From Cytophagales bacterium UBA2561 (GTDB lineage: Bacteria; Bacteroidota; Bacteroidia; Cytophagales; Thermoflexibacteraceae), in the NCBI GenBank assembly GCA_002340355.1, contig DDLX01000028.1, positions 620,001 through 684,000 on the forward strand: 64,000 nucleotides of DNA, given 5' to 3'. Positions 26,838-36,665 of this stretch are shown piece by piece. Below the pieces are notes generated by a model. That model was given only the letters and a program-made list of their open reading frames with translations. It was not told the origin of the DNA and did not search any database. How positions within the stretch are numbered: the first letter of the stretch is position 1; every line of letters starts with the position of its first letter. A program made the translations under genes and the position numbers.

Positions 26838-28139
26838 GATACTTTGACAGGATGTGCTACACAAGATACTGTCAGCCTGACATTTGAACGATTTTCACAA
26901 GCTAAAGTTATAGAGAAAAATCACGAAATTTGTTTAGATGAATCGGCAAATCTGAGGGGCAGAAATGGCGCAAGATATTACCAATGGCGTACCCGAACTT
27001 ATCCCGATTCGGTCTTAAGTACTACTAGAAGCTACCGTTTTATCCCCGAGTTTGACGGAACATTTTTTATACAATTGCACACCTTTAATGATTCGATGTG
27101 TCCTCCTACAATTTCGGAAGCTAAAATTATTGTTCATCCATTGCCTCCAATTCGAGCGCACGAAACTGATACGGTGCAAATTTGTCTGGGCGAAACCACT
27201 ATCTTAAAACCTTCAGATACCACAGCAATTTGGAAGCATAACAATTCAGCAGGTTTTATTTCAGTATCACCTAAAGGATCAACACTATACGAGATTACGG
27301 CTACTAACCAATATGGTTGCCAACAAACCGATGGAGTTTTTGTAAATGTTAATCCTAATCCACAAGTTCCCGATTTAGCAGATGTAGAATACATTTGCAC
27401 AGGTGATTTTCGGCGCATTGAAGTCCCTGAGAATTACGCCCGTTATCTCTGGACAAAAGATGGTACATTCCAAGGTGATTCAGCATTTTTAAATGTCTCT
27501 GACACGGGAAATTATATTGTCCAAGTTACAAACTGGGCGGGTTGTATGACTGAGAGACAATTCGAGGTATTAGAAATTAAAGCTAATCCCACTGTAGAAA
27601 TTACAGGCGATTCAACCGTTTGCGCTGATGGTTTAGGAGCAACATTAGAAACTGAAGTAGGCTTCTCATTTTATCGTTGGGGAACACCTAATGACAGTCT
27701 TGGAATCTCAGGAAGCAATGATTTCCAAACGGATGAACTAGGTCAGTTTTGGGTTGAAGTAACAGATGAATTTGGTTGTCGAGCCATAGATTCCATTACC
27801 GTAACAGATTGCTGTCATGGACGAGTCCTTGGAATGCCAGCTCAACATCCTATAGCTATTTCTCCAAGTGCTTTACTTTTGGAAAATAAATCAATTCCTT
27901 TTGACTTTGAAGATGTCACAGAGATTCATATCATTATCTTTAATCGAGTGGGCAATCCTGTTTTTGAAGAGAAACGCTTGAGAGAAAACGTAAACTTTGC
28001 AGAGCCTATTCGTTGGGATGGGACGTTTAAGGGCAAATTACAGCCTCAAGGAGTGTATCATGCAACTGTCCATTATACCGATTGCAAAAATGGTCAACGA
28101 ACTTTTGTTCAAAGTATTATGCTAATGGATGTACGCTGA
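26838..28139 (+). pseudogene. Detached C-terminal part of the giant surface protein
   Basis: This is the same frame as the preceding 1538 codons, behind the TGA at 26835-26837. The first residues, DTLTGCATQDTVSLTFERF, are the exact kind of sequence expected to continue the interrupted domain. More Ig-like units follow. A C-terminal domain then reads VTEIHIIIFNRVGNPVFEEK, IRWDGTFKGKLQPQGVYHAT and VHYTDCKNG. That is the layout of the gliding-motility-associated C-terminal domain (CHU_C, type B sorting signal) used by type IX secretion. The first ATG in this frame does not have an obvious ribosome-binding site, so separate translation is unlikely. One base change at the TGA (for example from CGA or TGG) would restore a 1972-residue protein. 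Confidence 0.7.
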
Positions 28140-28192
28140 TTTTAGACTTTTTTTTAAAAAAAAAATCTAACCTAATTTTCACTTCCATTAGA

Positions 28193-28225
28193 AAACCCGT
28201 CAGATGTCGAGAATCTGACGGGTTT
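28193..28225. terminator. Bidirectional terminator between convergent genes
   Basis: Arms AAACCCGTCAGAT and ATCTGACGGGTTT have a seven-base loop, between the surface-protein gene and panB. An additional AT-rich inverted repeat lies just before it (about 28142-28170). Confidence 0.8.
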
Positions 28226-28249
28226 ATTATGATTCATCTAAAAAATCAC

Positions 28250-29077
28250 CTAATAACATTCATCCTCATTCGGAAAATCAGAAGATTTTACATCCTGAAT
28301 ATAATTTTGAACTGCCTCAGTCATAATTCCATCTAAATCAGCATATCGCCGTAAAAAACGAGGACTAAAGGCTTTGGTAATGCCCAACATATCATGAATA
28401 ACTAAGACTTGTCCATCTACTCCATTACCTGCTCCAATCCCAATAATTGGAATTTGAACGGTTTGAGCGACTTTTGTAGCTAATTTTGCAGGAATTTTTT
28501 CCAATACAATCCCAAAGCAACCCGCTTTTTCTAGTAGTATAGCATCTTCAATCAATTTTTCGGCTTCCTCCTCTTCTCTGGCTCGGACGGTGTATGTTCC
28601 AAATTTATAAATTGATTGTGGAGTAAGTCCTAAATGCCCCATCACAGGAACACCTGCACTAAGTACGCGTTCTACGGAATCAATAATTTCTGAACCGCCT
28701 TCCATCTTCACCGAATGTGCGCCTGATTCCTTCATCACCCGAATAGCAGACGAAAGGGCTTTTCGGGAATTTCCTTGATAAGTTCCAAATGGCATATCTA
28801 CTACCACTAACGCCCGTTGAACTGCCTTGACTACCGAAGAAGCATGATAAATCATATGGTCAAGACTCATCGGAACGGTAGTTTCATTTCCTGCCATTAC
28901 ATTTGAGGCAGAATCTCCAACTAAAATGATGTCTATTCCTGCGCCATCTAGCATCTGTGCCATCGAATAATCATACCCTGTAAGCATGGCAATCTTTTCT
29001 CCCTTTTGTTTCATTTCGAACAAGCGATGGGTCGTAATGCGCTTAAACTGAGTGGAAAATGGTTTATGTACCGACAT
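28250..29077 (-). CDS. panB: 3-methyl-2-oxobutanoate hydroxymethyltransferase
   Basis: PanB adds a hydroxymethyl group from methylene-tetrahydrofolate to alpha-ketoisovalerate, the first step to pantothenate and coenzyme A. The 275-residue length is usual. Conserved stretches are MLTGYDYSMAQMLDGAGIDI, LVGDSASNVMAGNETTVPMS (metal and substrate site), SVKMEGGSEI, GHLGLTPQS and PIIGIGAGNGVDGQVLVIHD. No other pan gene is nearby. The gene is monocistronic between the palindromic terminator and a divergent gene at 29327. Confidence 0.97.
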   Translation of the reverse strand: MSVHKPFSTQFKRITTHRLFEMKQKGEKIAMLTGYDYSMAQMLDGAGIDIILVGDSASNVMAGNETTVPMSLDHMIYHASSVVKAVQRALVVVDMPFGTYQGNSRKALSSAIRVMKESGAHSVKMEGGSEIIDSVERVLSAGVPVMGHLGLTPQSIYKFGTYTVRAREEEEAEKLIEDAILLEKAGCFGIVLEKIPAKLATKVAQTVQIPIIGIGAGNGVDGQVLVIHDMLGITKAFSPRFLRRYADLDGIMTEAVQNYIQDVKSSDFPNEDECY

Positions 29078-29326
29078 GTGTATTTTAAGTTAATCATATA
29101 GGCTATCAAGTAGCCAAACTTCGGAGTGCAAAATCGGTATTTCGAAGGACTTATGAAAATAGTACTCAAAATATAGATAAATACACCTTAATATATAACT
29201 TTATAATCGTTAAATCGCACTCTCAAATATATCACTAAAAACACATTAAAAAGAATAGGGACAGACTGTAAATTATTTTATAATATATTCTGTAACTTTG
29301 ATAGTCATCAAATTTTTTCTAAAAAT

Positions 29327-29770
29327 ATGCTTCAAAAATCACTTATTATTTTCGCACTGTTCTTCTTTCAAAATCTACTTTATGCCCAAACAATGAAAAG
29401 TCTAGCAAACCTAGAAGCAGTGCAAAAAGCTTGTCAAGGAGTAATCCAAAGTTTTGCTGATAATGATACTAATACAGCATTTGAACGACTAGATAAGTTT
29501 TCGTCTTTGCCACAAGATGAACTATATGATATGAAGTACAAAACGGCTGAGCAGTTTGCTTCACTTTACGATAAATTTGGGAAACCAATTGACACAAAAC
29601 TAATCAAAGAAGAACTGATACAAAACGTAGCTTATCAATTAGTTTATGTCGTAAAATTAGAAACACATGCTCTGAGAATTCGATTTATATTTTACAATGG
29701 GAAGGATGATAGATGGTACTTAACTAGCTTCAAATGGGATGATAAGCTATCTGAAATATTCAAGAATTGA
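29327..29770 (+). CDS. Secreted hypothetical protein
   Basis: The 147-residue protein has a signal peptide (SLIIFALFFFQNLLYAQ). The mature domain has an N-terminal helical part (LEAVQKACQGVIQSFADNDT) and a C-terminal sheet (AYQLVYVVKLETHALRIRFI, DRWYLTSFKWDD), a pattern like an NTF2-type small-ligand domain. The fold assignment is an inference. A TAACTTTG box at 29293-29300 fits the Bacteroidota -7 promoter element about 27 bases before the ATG. The gene is alone and ends convergent to the sensor kinase gene. Confidence 0.75.
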   Translation: MLQKSLIIFALFFFQNLLYAQTMKSLANLEAVQKACQGVIQSFADNDTNTAFERLDKFSSLPQDELYDMKYKTAEQFASLYDKFGKPIDTKLIKEELIQNVAYQLVYVVKLETHALRIRFIFYNGKDDRWYLTSFKWDDKLSEIFKN

Positions 29771-29815
29771 TATCCTTTCTGCCACAAAACATAAATTACT
29801 CACCAATCGTAATAC

Positions 29816-32800
29816 CTAAAGTTCTAAAGGCAAAGCTATTCGGAATTCTGTACCGATTCCTTCTTGACTTTCAACCTCTATCCGACCTTGGTGTCGTTCG
29901 ACAATACTTTTCACAATAGCTAATCCCAGTCCTGTTCCTTCATTTACAGGCTTAGTCGTAAAGTAGGTTTCAAAAATTTTTTTCTGAGTCATAGGATTCA
30001 TTCCAATTCCTGTATCTTGGATTTTGACCCATACAAGTGGTTCATTTTTAGCTTTTTCTGTTGTAATTATAATTTCTCCTTTTTTAGGAATAGCTTGAAT
30101 TGCATTTGCCAAAAGATTCATAAATACTTGATTAATCTGTCCACCAAAACATGGAATAATGGGTAAGTCAGGGGCATAATTTCGTTGGATTTCAATACGG
30201 TGTTTGTACTTATTTTTCAGAATGACGAGGGTTGAGTCAAGACTTTCATGTAAATCCGTGGGTTCAATTTCATCGGTATTTTTACGAGCAAAATTCCGCA
30301 TACTCCGTACAATATCCAATGTTCGAGTAGTACCTGCTAAGATATCTTGACTTAAACCAGTCAGATCTTCTTTTACTTCTTCGTATTCAATCTCATCCTT
30401 AAAATTTCGAATCTCTTGCCAAAGTGGAGAGGCATCAGAAGGCTGTAATTCCAATTGCTCATATTTTTCTAGTAATTCTCTGATTTCTCCCCAATAGATT
30501 TCCAATGATTCTGCACCATTATGTGCAAATGAAATAGGATTGTTAATCTCGTGCGCAATACCTGCTACTTGTTCTCCAAGAATAGATAACTTTTCGGCAT
30601 GAATTAATTTATTTTCTGTAAACGCTAACTTTTGACTGTGTTTCTGGACGATTTCATTAATTTTCTGAAGTCGAATTTGATATTTTTCTTGTTCTTTTTT
30701 CTCAATATTAGTAATTTCTGAGATGAGCCCTGTCCATGCAATAAGTTCATTAAGCTCATTATAAATACCTATAGAACGTTCAAAAACATATCGGGTCGTC
30801 ATATTATCTCTCATCTTCAAATAATACCCACCTTCATAGATTCGATATTCTTCTTGTGCTTGCCGTTTTTGTCTGATTACACGAATCTGATTTTTCTCCG
30901 ATATTAGATTATTTATAGTCCAACCTTTCAGACGAATTTCTTCTTCAGAATACCCACTCACTTCTTCGATATTATCTGTCAAGAAATGTAATTTCTCATT
31001 GGGGTATGTTTGATAGTAAATTACGGCTTGAGCCGCTCGAAGAGTGGTTCTCAATCGGTCATATTGATGCCTTTTGTGTTGTAATGCTTTTTGTAATTCA
31101 GTTTGTAACTGTAATAACTGGGTATTTTTATTATTCATTTCTTCTGTCCGTTCTCGAATGATTTTTTCGAGATTCATATTCTTCTGATGTAATAAGTCTT
31201 TTTCTTCAAACACCTGTGTCTCTTTTTCAAGTAATTCTTGTGTCTTTTGCTCTAAACTCAGTAGGCTGTGTTTCAAAGTTTCTTCGTTCATCATTAACGA
31301 ACGATTCATATTTTCAGAATCTACTAGTAATTGTTTAATGCGCCAACTTTTTCGTAAACCAGCTAAGTTTACAGCAATATTAGGAGCTAATTTTTCGAGT
31401 AATCCAAGGCTTTTATCCTCCAAGTTTTCAAGCGAATTCAAAATTAGAATTCCTTCAGTTTTTTCATTTACTAGAAGTGGTAAGATATAAATAGATTTGA
31501 TACAAACCCTTTTTCCACCAATTTGAAGTATATCTTGTACCGTTTCATCTTCCTCTGAAAATAATATATCTTCTTGTTTACGAGCCACTTCTCCTACAAC
31601 TCCAGTACCAAATGACACCGTTTTAGGTAGTTCCTGAGTATCACTAAAGCAGTACTTTGTTAACAAGTGTAATTCCTGAGCATCTACCTTCGGAATAGCA
31701 TAGAGAGCCGATTGGAATGCACCAAGATAATCCGTTAGATAACTTAGTAATTGATACGCCCAATCTTCGGCAGACTGATCTGCTTCAAAACGCATCAATT
31801 GAGTCATATTTGTTAGTCCTTCATCATAAAATTGAAGATTTTCCCGACTATGCCGTAAGTATTCTTCTTGACTTTTAAGGGCATCTACTGAAAAACCTAC
31901 TACCAAAAAACGGCTAACATTTCCTTCCGTCTCGAAAAAGGGGATAATAGTTAGACTTATCCATACTGATCTATGTTCACATTTCATACACACTTCCCTT
32001 TGTAACAAATCATTCGCTCGAAGGGAACTACTGGTAAATGCTATAAAATCATCCTTAGACTTCGTATCCGTAAAAAGATCCCAAAAATTACAAGTCTCTA
32101 AAACTTCAGGCGAAGTATGTAAGATTTTCGAAAAATTAGAATTAAAGGTATGAATTTGTCCACTGGGTATAAACTCCAAAGTAGCAACTACTGCATTAAT
32201 AGCTTGTGTTCGTTGATGTAGTTCAGAGTGTAATTCATCTAGTTGTGATTTTTGTAAGCGTTGGATTTCAGAAGAAGCTCTTTCCAGTTCAGTCTGTTGG
32301 TTTGCCACTTGCTCCACATGTAATAACAACTCTTCCTTTTGGGCTTGAAGCTCTTTATTTTGTAGATCTGTTTCTTTCAATAAATCTAATGTCTTCAAAT
32401 TCAGTTGGTAATGAATATTTACATAATACAGAAAACTACCAATGATATATAATATAGAGAAAATAAAGATAATTTGATAAATCTTATGATTCTCAATAGT
32501 TACTTGATAATCAAGATTCAACCATGTATCGAAGAAAGGAAAAAGATAGTAAGAGCCTAGTAATGAAGCTATTGCTAGAAAAGTATAAGTTCGTTCGCTA
32601 TAATAATCAAAAATTAAGGCAACAAGTGGTACCTGCGCTAAGTAATAGCAACCAATCCAATACATGGGCATAGCATCTACAGGATTTATCCATGAAAGTG
32701 CCAAAAGTGGAAATAAAACTGCCACTCCAATATTCACCATTTTTGAGAAACGATGTTGTCCATAATACGACAAAGCAAGACTAATTATGGAAAAGGGGAT

Positions 32801-32986
32801 ATATCCCCAGATAACAAACATCGCCCAAGGATGAATTAAAATATAGAGTGCCAATCCAAAAAATACTGCAGAAAGTATATTTTGAAAAGAGAGAATATTA
32901 TTAATTAGGATAGTTTGTCGTTCCCTATCTGTTTGGGCATATCGACAACCAATCGATAATAATCGTTTGAGGAAGATATGTTTCAT
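29816..32986 (-). CDS. Membrane sensor histidine kinase with PAS and GAF domains
   Basis: The 1056-residue protein starts with a cytoplasmic stretch followed by about six membrane helices (residues 35-190). The order after that is as follows: coiled coil (about 195-260), PAS (265-385), GAF-like domain (405-550), long coiled coil (560-650), second PAS-like domain (655-785), short coiled coil, kinase core. The H-box is GEQVAGIAHEINNPISF (His about 811). The N-box is QVFMNLLANAIQAIP, and the G-boxes are VKIQDTGIGMNP and NEGTGLGLAIVKSIVERHQG. No receiver domain is attached and no response regulator lies next to it, so it must act through an unlinked partner. The membrane part carries no large external loop, suggesting it senses inside the membrane or cytoplasm. 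Confidence 0.92.
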   Translation of the reverse strand: MKHIFLKRLLSIGCRYAQTDRERQTILINNILSFQNILSAVFFGLALYILIHPWAMFVIWGYIPFSIISLALSYYGQHRFSKMVNIGVAVLFPLLALSWINPVDAMPMYWIGCYYLAQVPLVALIFDYYSERTYTFLAIASLLGSYYLFPFFDTWLNLDYQVTIENHKIYQIIFIFSILYIIGSFLYYVNIHYQLNLKTLDLLKETDLQNKELQAQKEELLLHVEQVANQQTELERASSEIQRLQKSQLDELHSELHQRTQAINAVVATLEFIPSGQIHTFNSNFSKILHTSPEVLETCNFWDLFTDTKSKDDFIAFTSSSLRANDLLQREVCMKCEHRSVWISLTIIPFFETEGNVSRFLVVGFSVDALKSQEEYLRHSRENLQFYDEGLTNMTQLMRFEADQSAEDWAYQLLSYLTDYLGAFQSALYAIPKVDAQELHLLTKYCFSDTQELPKTVSFGTGVVGEVARKQEDILFSEEDETVQDILQIGGKRVCIKSIYILPLLVNEKTEGILILNSLENLEDKSLGLLEKLAPNIAVNLAGLRKSWRIKQLLVDSENMNRSLMMNEETLKHSLLSLEQKTQELLEKETQVFEEKDLLHQKNMNLEKIIRERTEEMNNKNTQLLQLQTELQKALQHKRHQYDRLRTTLRAAQAVIYYQTYPNEKLHFLTDNIEEVSGYSEEEIRLKGWTINNLISEKNQIRVIRQKRQAQEEYRIYEGGYYLKMRDNMTTRYVFERSIGIYNELNELIAWTGLISEITNIEKKEQEKYQIRLQKINEIVQKHSQKLAFTENKLIHAEKLSILGEQVAGIAHEINNPISFAHNGAESLEIYWGEIRELLEKYEQLELQPSDASPLWQEIRNFKDEIEYEEVKEDLTGLSQDILAGTTRTLDIVRSMRNFARKNTDEIEPTDLHESLDSTLVILKNKYKHRIEIQRNYAPDLPIIPCFGGQINQVFMNLLANAIQAIPKKGEIIITTEKAKNEPLVWVKIQDTGIGMNPMTQKKIFETYFTTKPVNEGTGLGLAIVKSIVERHQGRIEVESQEGIGTEFRIALPLEL

Positions 32987-33309
32987 CTAATTTTATTGTG
33001 TGCTTGGACTTGAAGAATGATTACCCAAAATCATTCCTGAAAAGGGAAATGACTTGTGAAAAATGTAAATTTTATGATGCCCAACAAAGATAATTGTTTA
33101 CAGAGTATTTCACCAACATATTGTTCAAATGTTTAGTAAAATGAGTAAAATATTTGGATGAAATAAAATTTATTTATGAAATAGGATAAACTAGTATAAA
33201 ATAAATAACATTAAGTATTTAGTTCATGTAATAATTTGAAAATAAATAGCAACAAAAATATTACCTAAATTTAAATACTCAAGCAAAATCATCTGTTTAA
33301 TTTGATAAC
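32987..33309. other. Intergenic region, 323 bases, no gene
   Basis: This is the promoter region of the sensor kinase. A TATCTTTG box (33085-33092, minus strand) matches the -7 consensus, and the element at the -33 distance is poor. No ORF or RNA is supported. Confidence 0.45.
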
Positions 33310-33798
33310 TTATTCGGAGATTAATTCAGCATTTTCTAATAAATAGTATAATTCGTAAGGAGAGTTATTGAGTTTTAGTTTTCCGCGAAAAGTCTTCACA
33401 TCATCCGTAATAAAAAGATAATTCCGACTTAAATTCAATTCCATTACCGTCTCTCTTCCTGCGCCTCCGCAAAAGAAACAAGATGAAAAAGGTTGCGAAG
33501 ATAAAACGTACGTATCACCTGTTACATCAGTTGGAACAAGATAGCCTTCGATAACTATCTCTTTGTTATCCAGTTTTTTAATGGCTTCAGAAAATTCAGC
33601 TTTGAGTACCCATTTATTATGCAAAGGGCTATAATTTCGACCTTCATTAATCTGAGCGAGTGTTTTCCAATTTACCCGAATTGGTTGGGAAGTTTGGAGA
33701 TAAGCTTTCTTGATTTCTTTAGAATAAGTACTTTTTGGGGCATTTATAAAACCCAAATGTAAAAATAGGCTAACTCCAAAAAGTACTATTCTTCTCAT
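33310..33798 (-). CDS. Conserved exported protein with CFFCGGAG motif
   Basis: The 162-residue protein has an N-terminal signal segment (IVLFGVSLFLHLGFINA). The mature part contains an OB-like set of strands (KEIVIEGYLVPTDVTGDTYV), then the motif PFSSCFFCGGAGRETVMELN (about 102-121) and TFRGKLKLN. This motif is characteristic of a conserved Bacteroidota family of exported proteins whose function I cannot name. The paired cysteines suggest redox or metal chemistry, which is an inference. It lies 19 bases after trpS on the same strand and is probably co-transcribed. Confidence 0.75.
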   Translation of the reverse strand: MRRIVLFGVSLFLHLGFINAPKSTYSKEIKKAYLQTSQPIRVNWKTLAQINEGRNYSPLHNKWVLKAEFSEAIKKLDNKEIVIEGYLVPTDVTGDTYVLSSQPFSSCFFCGGAGRETVMELNLSRNYLFITDDVKTFRGKLKLNNSPYELYYLLENAELISE

Positions 33799-33817
33799 TT
33801 TGATTCTACAATTTTAT

Positions 33818-34792
33818 TTAGGAAGCAAAACCTAGTTTTTGGCGAACTTTCTGCAAAACTTCACGAGCCACAAGACGGGCTTTAGCTTCACCAACTTGCA
33901 ATTTTTCCTCTAACTCTTGTGGATTATTGATATAAAAATCAAACTTTTCTCGTTCTTTTTCAAATTTTGTCCAGATTAACTCAAATAACTCTTTTTTGGC
34001 GTGTCCATAGCCATAATTTCCTCCTAAATAATTCTGACGCATTTGTGCAATTTCTTCAGAAGTTGCCAATAATTGATATAGCTGAAATACATGACATATA
34101 TCAGGATTTTTAGGAGCTTCGAGCGGAGTAGAATCTGTAACAATACTCATCACTTGTTTTTTGAGCTTTTTCTTAGGTAGAAAAATATCAATATAATTAT
34201 TATATGATTTACTCATTTTTTGCCCATCTGTTCCTGGCACCGTCATTACAGTTTCATCAATTACGGCTTCTGGTACAACAAAAGTCTCTCCATATTTGTG
34301 ATTAAAACTACTGGCAGTGTCTCGTGTCATTTCAAGATGTTGTTTTTGATCCTTTCCAACTGGCACAAAATCAGCATCATATAAAATAATATCACAAGCC
34401 ATCAAAACAGGGTAGGTAAAAAGTCCTGCATTCACATCGGCTAATTTATCGGCTTTATCCTTAAAGGAATGAGCATTTGCCAACATCGGATAAGGGGTAA
34501 AACAATTTAAATACCATGCCAGTTCACAGACTTCAGGAATTCGAGACTGTCGATAAAATACATTTTTTTCGGTATCAAATCCACAAGCTAACCATGCTGC
34601 CGCTACGGCATTCACGTTTTCGATACGGGTATCTGCTTCTTTGATGGTTGTTAAAGAGTGTAAGTCAGCAATGAAGAAAAAAGCTTCATTTTCAGGGTTT
34701 TGAGATAACTTAATGGCAGGTAAAATAGCCCCTAATAAGTTGCCAAGATGGGGCTTGCCTGAGCTTTGAATCCCTGTCAGGATGCGAGCCAT
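33818..34792 (-). CDS. trpS: Tryptophanyl-tRNA synthetase
   Basis: This enzyme charges tRNA-Trp. The 324-residue protein is a class I synthetase of bacterial length. The HIGH-type motif is SSGKPHLGNLLGA (about 10-22) and the KMSKS motif is DGQKMSKSYNN (about 191-201). Further family markers are FIADLHSLTT, YPMLANAHSFKDK, ACDIILYDADFVPVGKDQKQ and HLEMTRDTA. No lesion is seen. It is followed after 19 bases by the CFFCGGAG-motif gene. Confidence 0.97.
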   Translation of the reverse strand: MARILTGIQSSGKPHLGNLLGAILPAIKLSQNPENEAFFFIADLHSLTTIKEADTRIENVNAVAAAWLACGFDTEKNVFYRQSRIPEVCELAWYLNCFTPYPMLANAHSFKDKADKLADVNAGLFTYPVLMACDIILYDADFVPVGKDQKQHLEMTRDTASSFNHKYGETFVVPEAVIDETVMTVPGTDGQKMSKSYNNYIDIFLPKKKLKKQVMSIVTDSTPLEAPKNPDICHVFQLYQLLATSEEIAQMRQNYLGGNYGYGHAKKELFELIWTKFEKEREKFDFYINNPQELEEKLQVGEAKARLVAREVLQKVRQKLGFAS

Positions 34793-34836
34793 AGGAAATA
34801 TTTAGTTAATAAATTATAAATTAAAATTTTAGATTG

Positions 34837-35226
34837 TTATTTTAACCAATTTTCAGCTTTTTCTACACTTGGAAAATATGCCGATTGCATACCACTGCCG
34901 TCATCACTTAATACTTGTTCAATAGAAACTTGGGCAAAAAGATCGGCACTTACGACTACTCCCATTTTTTTAACTCCGAGTTGATAAATTTCATGTACAA
35001 AATATTTATTTGCCCAGTCTTGTAACTCAGGAACAATCGTAAATAAAAAATGCTGTGTATTTGCCAAATAAAACTCAGGGCGTTCTATCTTGATAGTATC
35101 TAGTATTTCTATCAATACTGCCTTGAATCCTGTATCTGACATTCTATCAGTTGCAGGTTTCCAAGTAATCGTAATTAAAGATTTTTCTTTGTTATAACTT
35201 TTTTTGTAATATTCTGATAGATCCAT
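34837..35226 (-). CDS. STAS/SpoIIAA-like domain protein
   Basis: The 129-residue single-domain cytoplasmic protein has alternating strands and helices: SLITITWKPATDRMSDTGFK, PEFYLANTQHFLFTIVPELQ, VKKMGVVVSADLF and a final helix SVEKAENWLK. This resembles the SpoIIAA-like/STAS-type proteins common in Cytophagales, often involved in phosphorylation-controlled partner binding. The conserved regulatory Ser is not obvious, so the role is uncertain. It lies just upstream of trpS on the same strand, with a 44-base gap. Confidence 0.6.
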   Translation of the reverse strand: MDLSEYYKKSYNKEKSLITITWKPATDRMSDTGFKAVLIEILDTIKIERPEFYLANTQHFLFTIVPELQDWANKYFVHEIYQLGVKKMGVVVSADLFAQVSIEQVLSDDGSGMQSAYFPSVEKAENWLK

Positions 35227-35376
35227 TTAATATTTTTACATTTAATAAAAATAAGTTACAAATTTTTATTCATTACTTTAGTCAATTTTCAGTATTTTTT
35301 ATGCTAAAAAGCCTGCTGACTTGATGTTATTATTGTTATCTAGTTCCTATTCAATAAAAACTTGAACAATGATAAA

Positions 35377-36582
35377 TTACAAATTTTCAAGTCGTTGAGC
35401 CATCTTTTGACCAATAGTTTCACCAATTGCCAAGGAAGAAGTTGCGGCAGGTGATGGCGCATTACAAACATGTACAGAGGCTTCGTCTTCCAAAATCAAG
35501 AAATCATCAATTAACCCCCCTTCATGGTCACAGGCTTGCGCTCGAATTCCTGCACCTCCCATTACGAGATCATCTTGCTGAATTTCAGGAATTAATTTCT
35601 GAAGTGCCTTTGTAAATGCCGACTTTGAGAATGAGCGATAATATTCTCCCAGTCCTGTTTTCCAATATTTCAGAGCTACTTTCTGAAATCCACGCCACGT
35701 AATAGCTTCTGAGAACTCAGCAAAATTAAAATCTGTTTTGGAATAACCTTCTCGTTTAAAAGCAAAAACTGCATTAGGTCCTGCCTCTACCCCACCCCGT
35801 GCCATTCGAGTAAAATGAACACCTAGAAATGGAAAATTAGCATCAGGAACAGGATAAATTAAGTTTTTAACTAAGTATTCTTTGTCTTTGTGGAGTTTAT
35901 AATACTCTCCCCGAAAAGGGATAATTTTTACATTTAGTTCTGGTTGTGTAAATTGAGCCATTTTATCGGAGTACAATCCTGCACAATTAACGACTAATTT
36001 GCTGGTAAAGGTTTCATTCTCAGTAATCACTTCTGCTTGTCGATTAGAAGTTTTGAGTTGAATAACTTTCTCATTTGTCCGAATTTCTACTTCTCTCTTT
36101 CGAAGCAACTCAGCATATTTTTCCGCTACTTTTCGATAATCTACAATGCCTGTTTGTGGTACATGAATTCCTTCAATTCCAGCAACATGAGGCTCATATT
36201 CTCTCATTTCTTCTGCCGTAATTTTTCGGATACCTTCGAGTTGGTTTTGTTGTCCACGCTCAAAGATCCGATTTAAGGCAGGCAGCTCTTCTTGAGAAGT
36301 TGCTACAATAATTTTTCCACAGATATCGAATGGCACGTCATGTTTTTGACAAAATTCCAAAAGAAGATTATACCCATAAATGCAATTTCTAGCTTTGAGA
36401 CTATTTGGTTTGTAATAAATACCTGAATGAATAACTCCGCTATTGTTTCCTGTTTGATGTTGTGCCAATTTGGATTCTTTCTCAAGAAGCAATAATCGAA
36501 TTTCAGGGTGATTTTCTGTTAATTGTAAGGCACTTGCCAGACCTACAATTCCACCACCAATTACAATTATATCGTATTTCAA
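35377..36582 (-). CDS. lhgO: L-2-hydroxyglutarate oxidase
   Basis: This FAD-dependent enzyme oxidises L-2-hydroxyglutarate to 2-oxoglutarate and passes electrons to the quinone pool. The 401-residue protein has the N-terminal Rossmann motif DIIVIGGGIVGLASALQLTE (4-23). Family stretches are QTGNNSGVIHSGIYYKPNSL, YEPHVAGIEGIHVPQTGIVD, VNCAGLYSDKMA and, at the end, GAGIRAQACDHEGGLIDDFL and NAPSPAATSSLAIGE. All are intact. It is a single gene. Confidence 0.92.
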   Translation of the reverse strand: MKYDIIVIGGGIVGLASALQLTENHPEIRLLLLEKESKLAQHQTGNNSGVIHSGIYYKPNSLKARNCIYGYNLLLEFCQKHDVPFDICGKIIVATSQEELPALNRIFERGQQNQLEGIRKITAEEMREYEPHVAGIEGIHVPQTGIVDYRKVAEKYAELLRKREVEIRTNEKVIQLKTSNRQAEVITENETFTSKLVVNCAGLYSDKMAQFTQPELNVKIIPFRGEYYKLHKDKEYLVKNLIYPVPDANFPFLGVHFTRMARGGVEAGPNAVFAFKREGYSKTDFNFAEFSEAITWRGFQKVALKYWKTGLGEYYRSFSKSAFTKALQKLIPEIQQDDLVMGGAGIRAQACDHEGGLIDDFLILEDEASVHVCNAPSPAATSSLAIGETIGQKMAQRLENL

Positions 36583-36665
36583 GGGTATTTGTTTTTTTTT
36601 TAGTTGGGTTTGAATCCTAATAAGATATTCAAATCTTACGAGTTTAGATTATCAGAATTAAAAAA

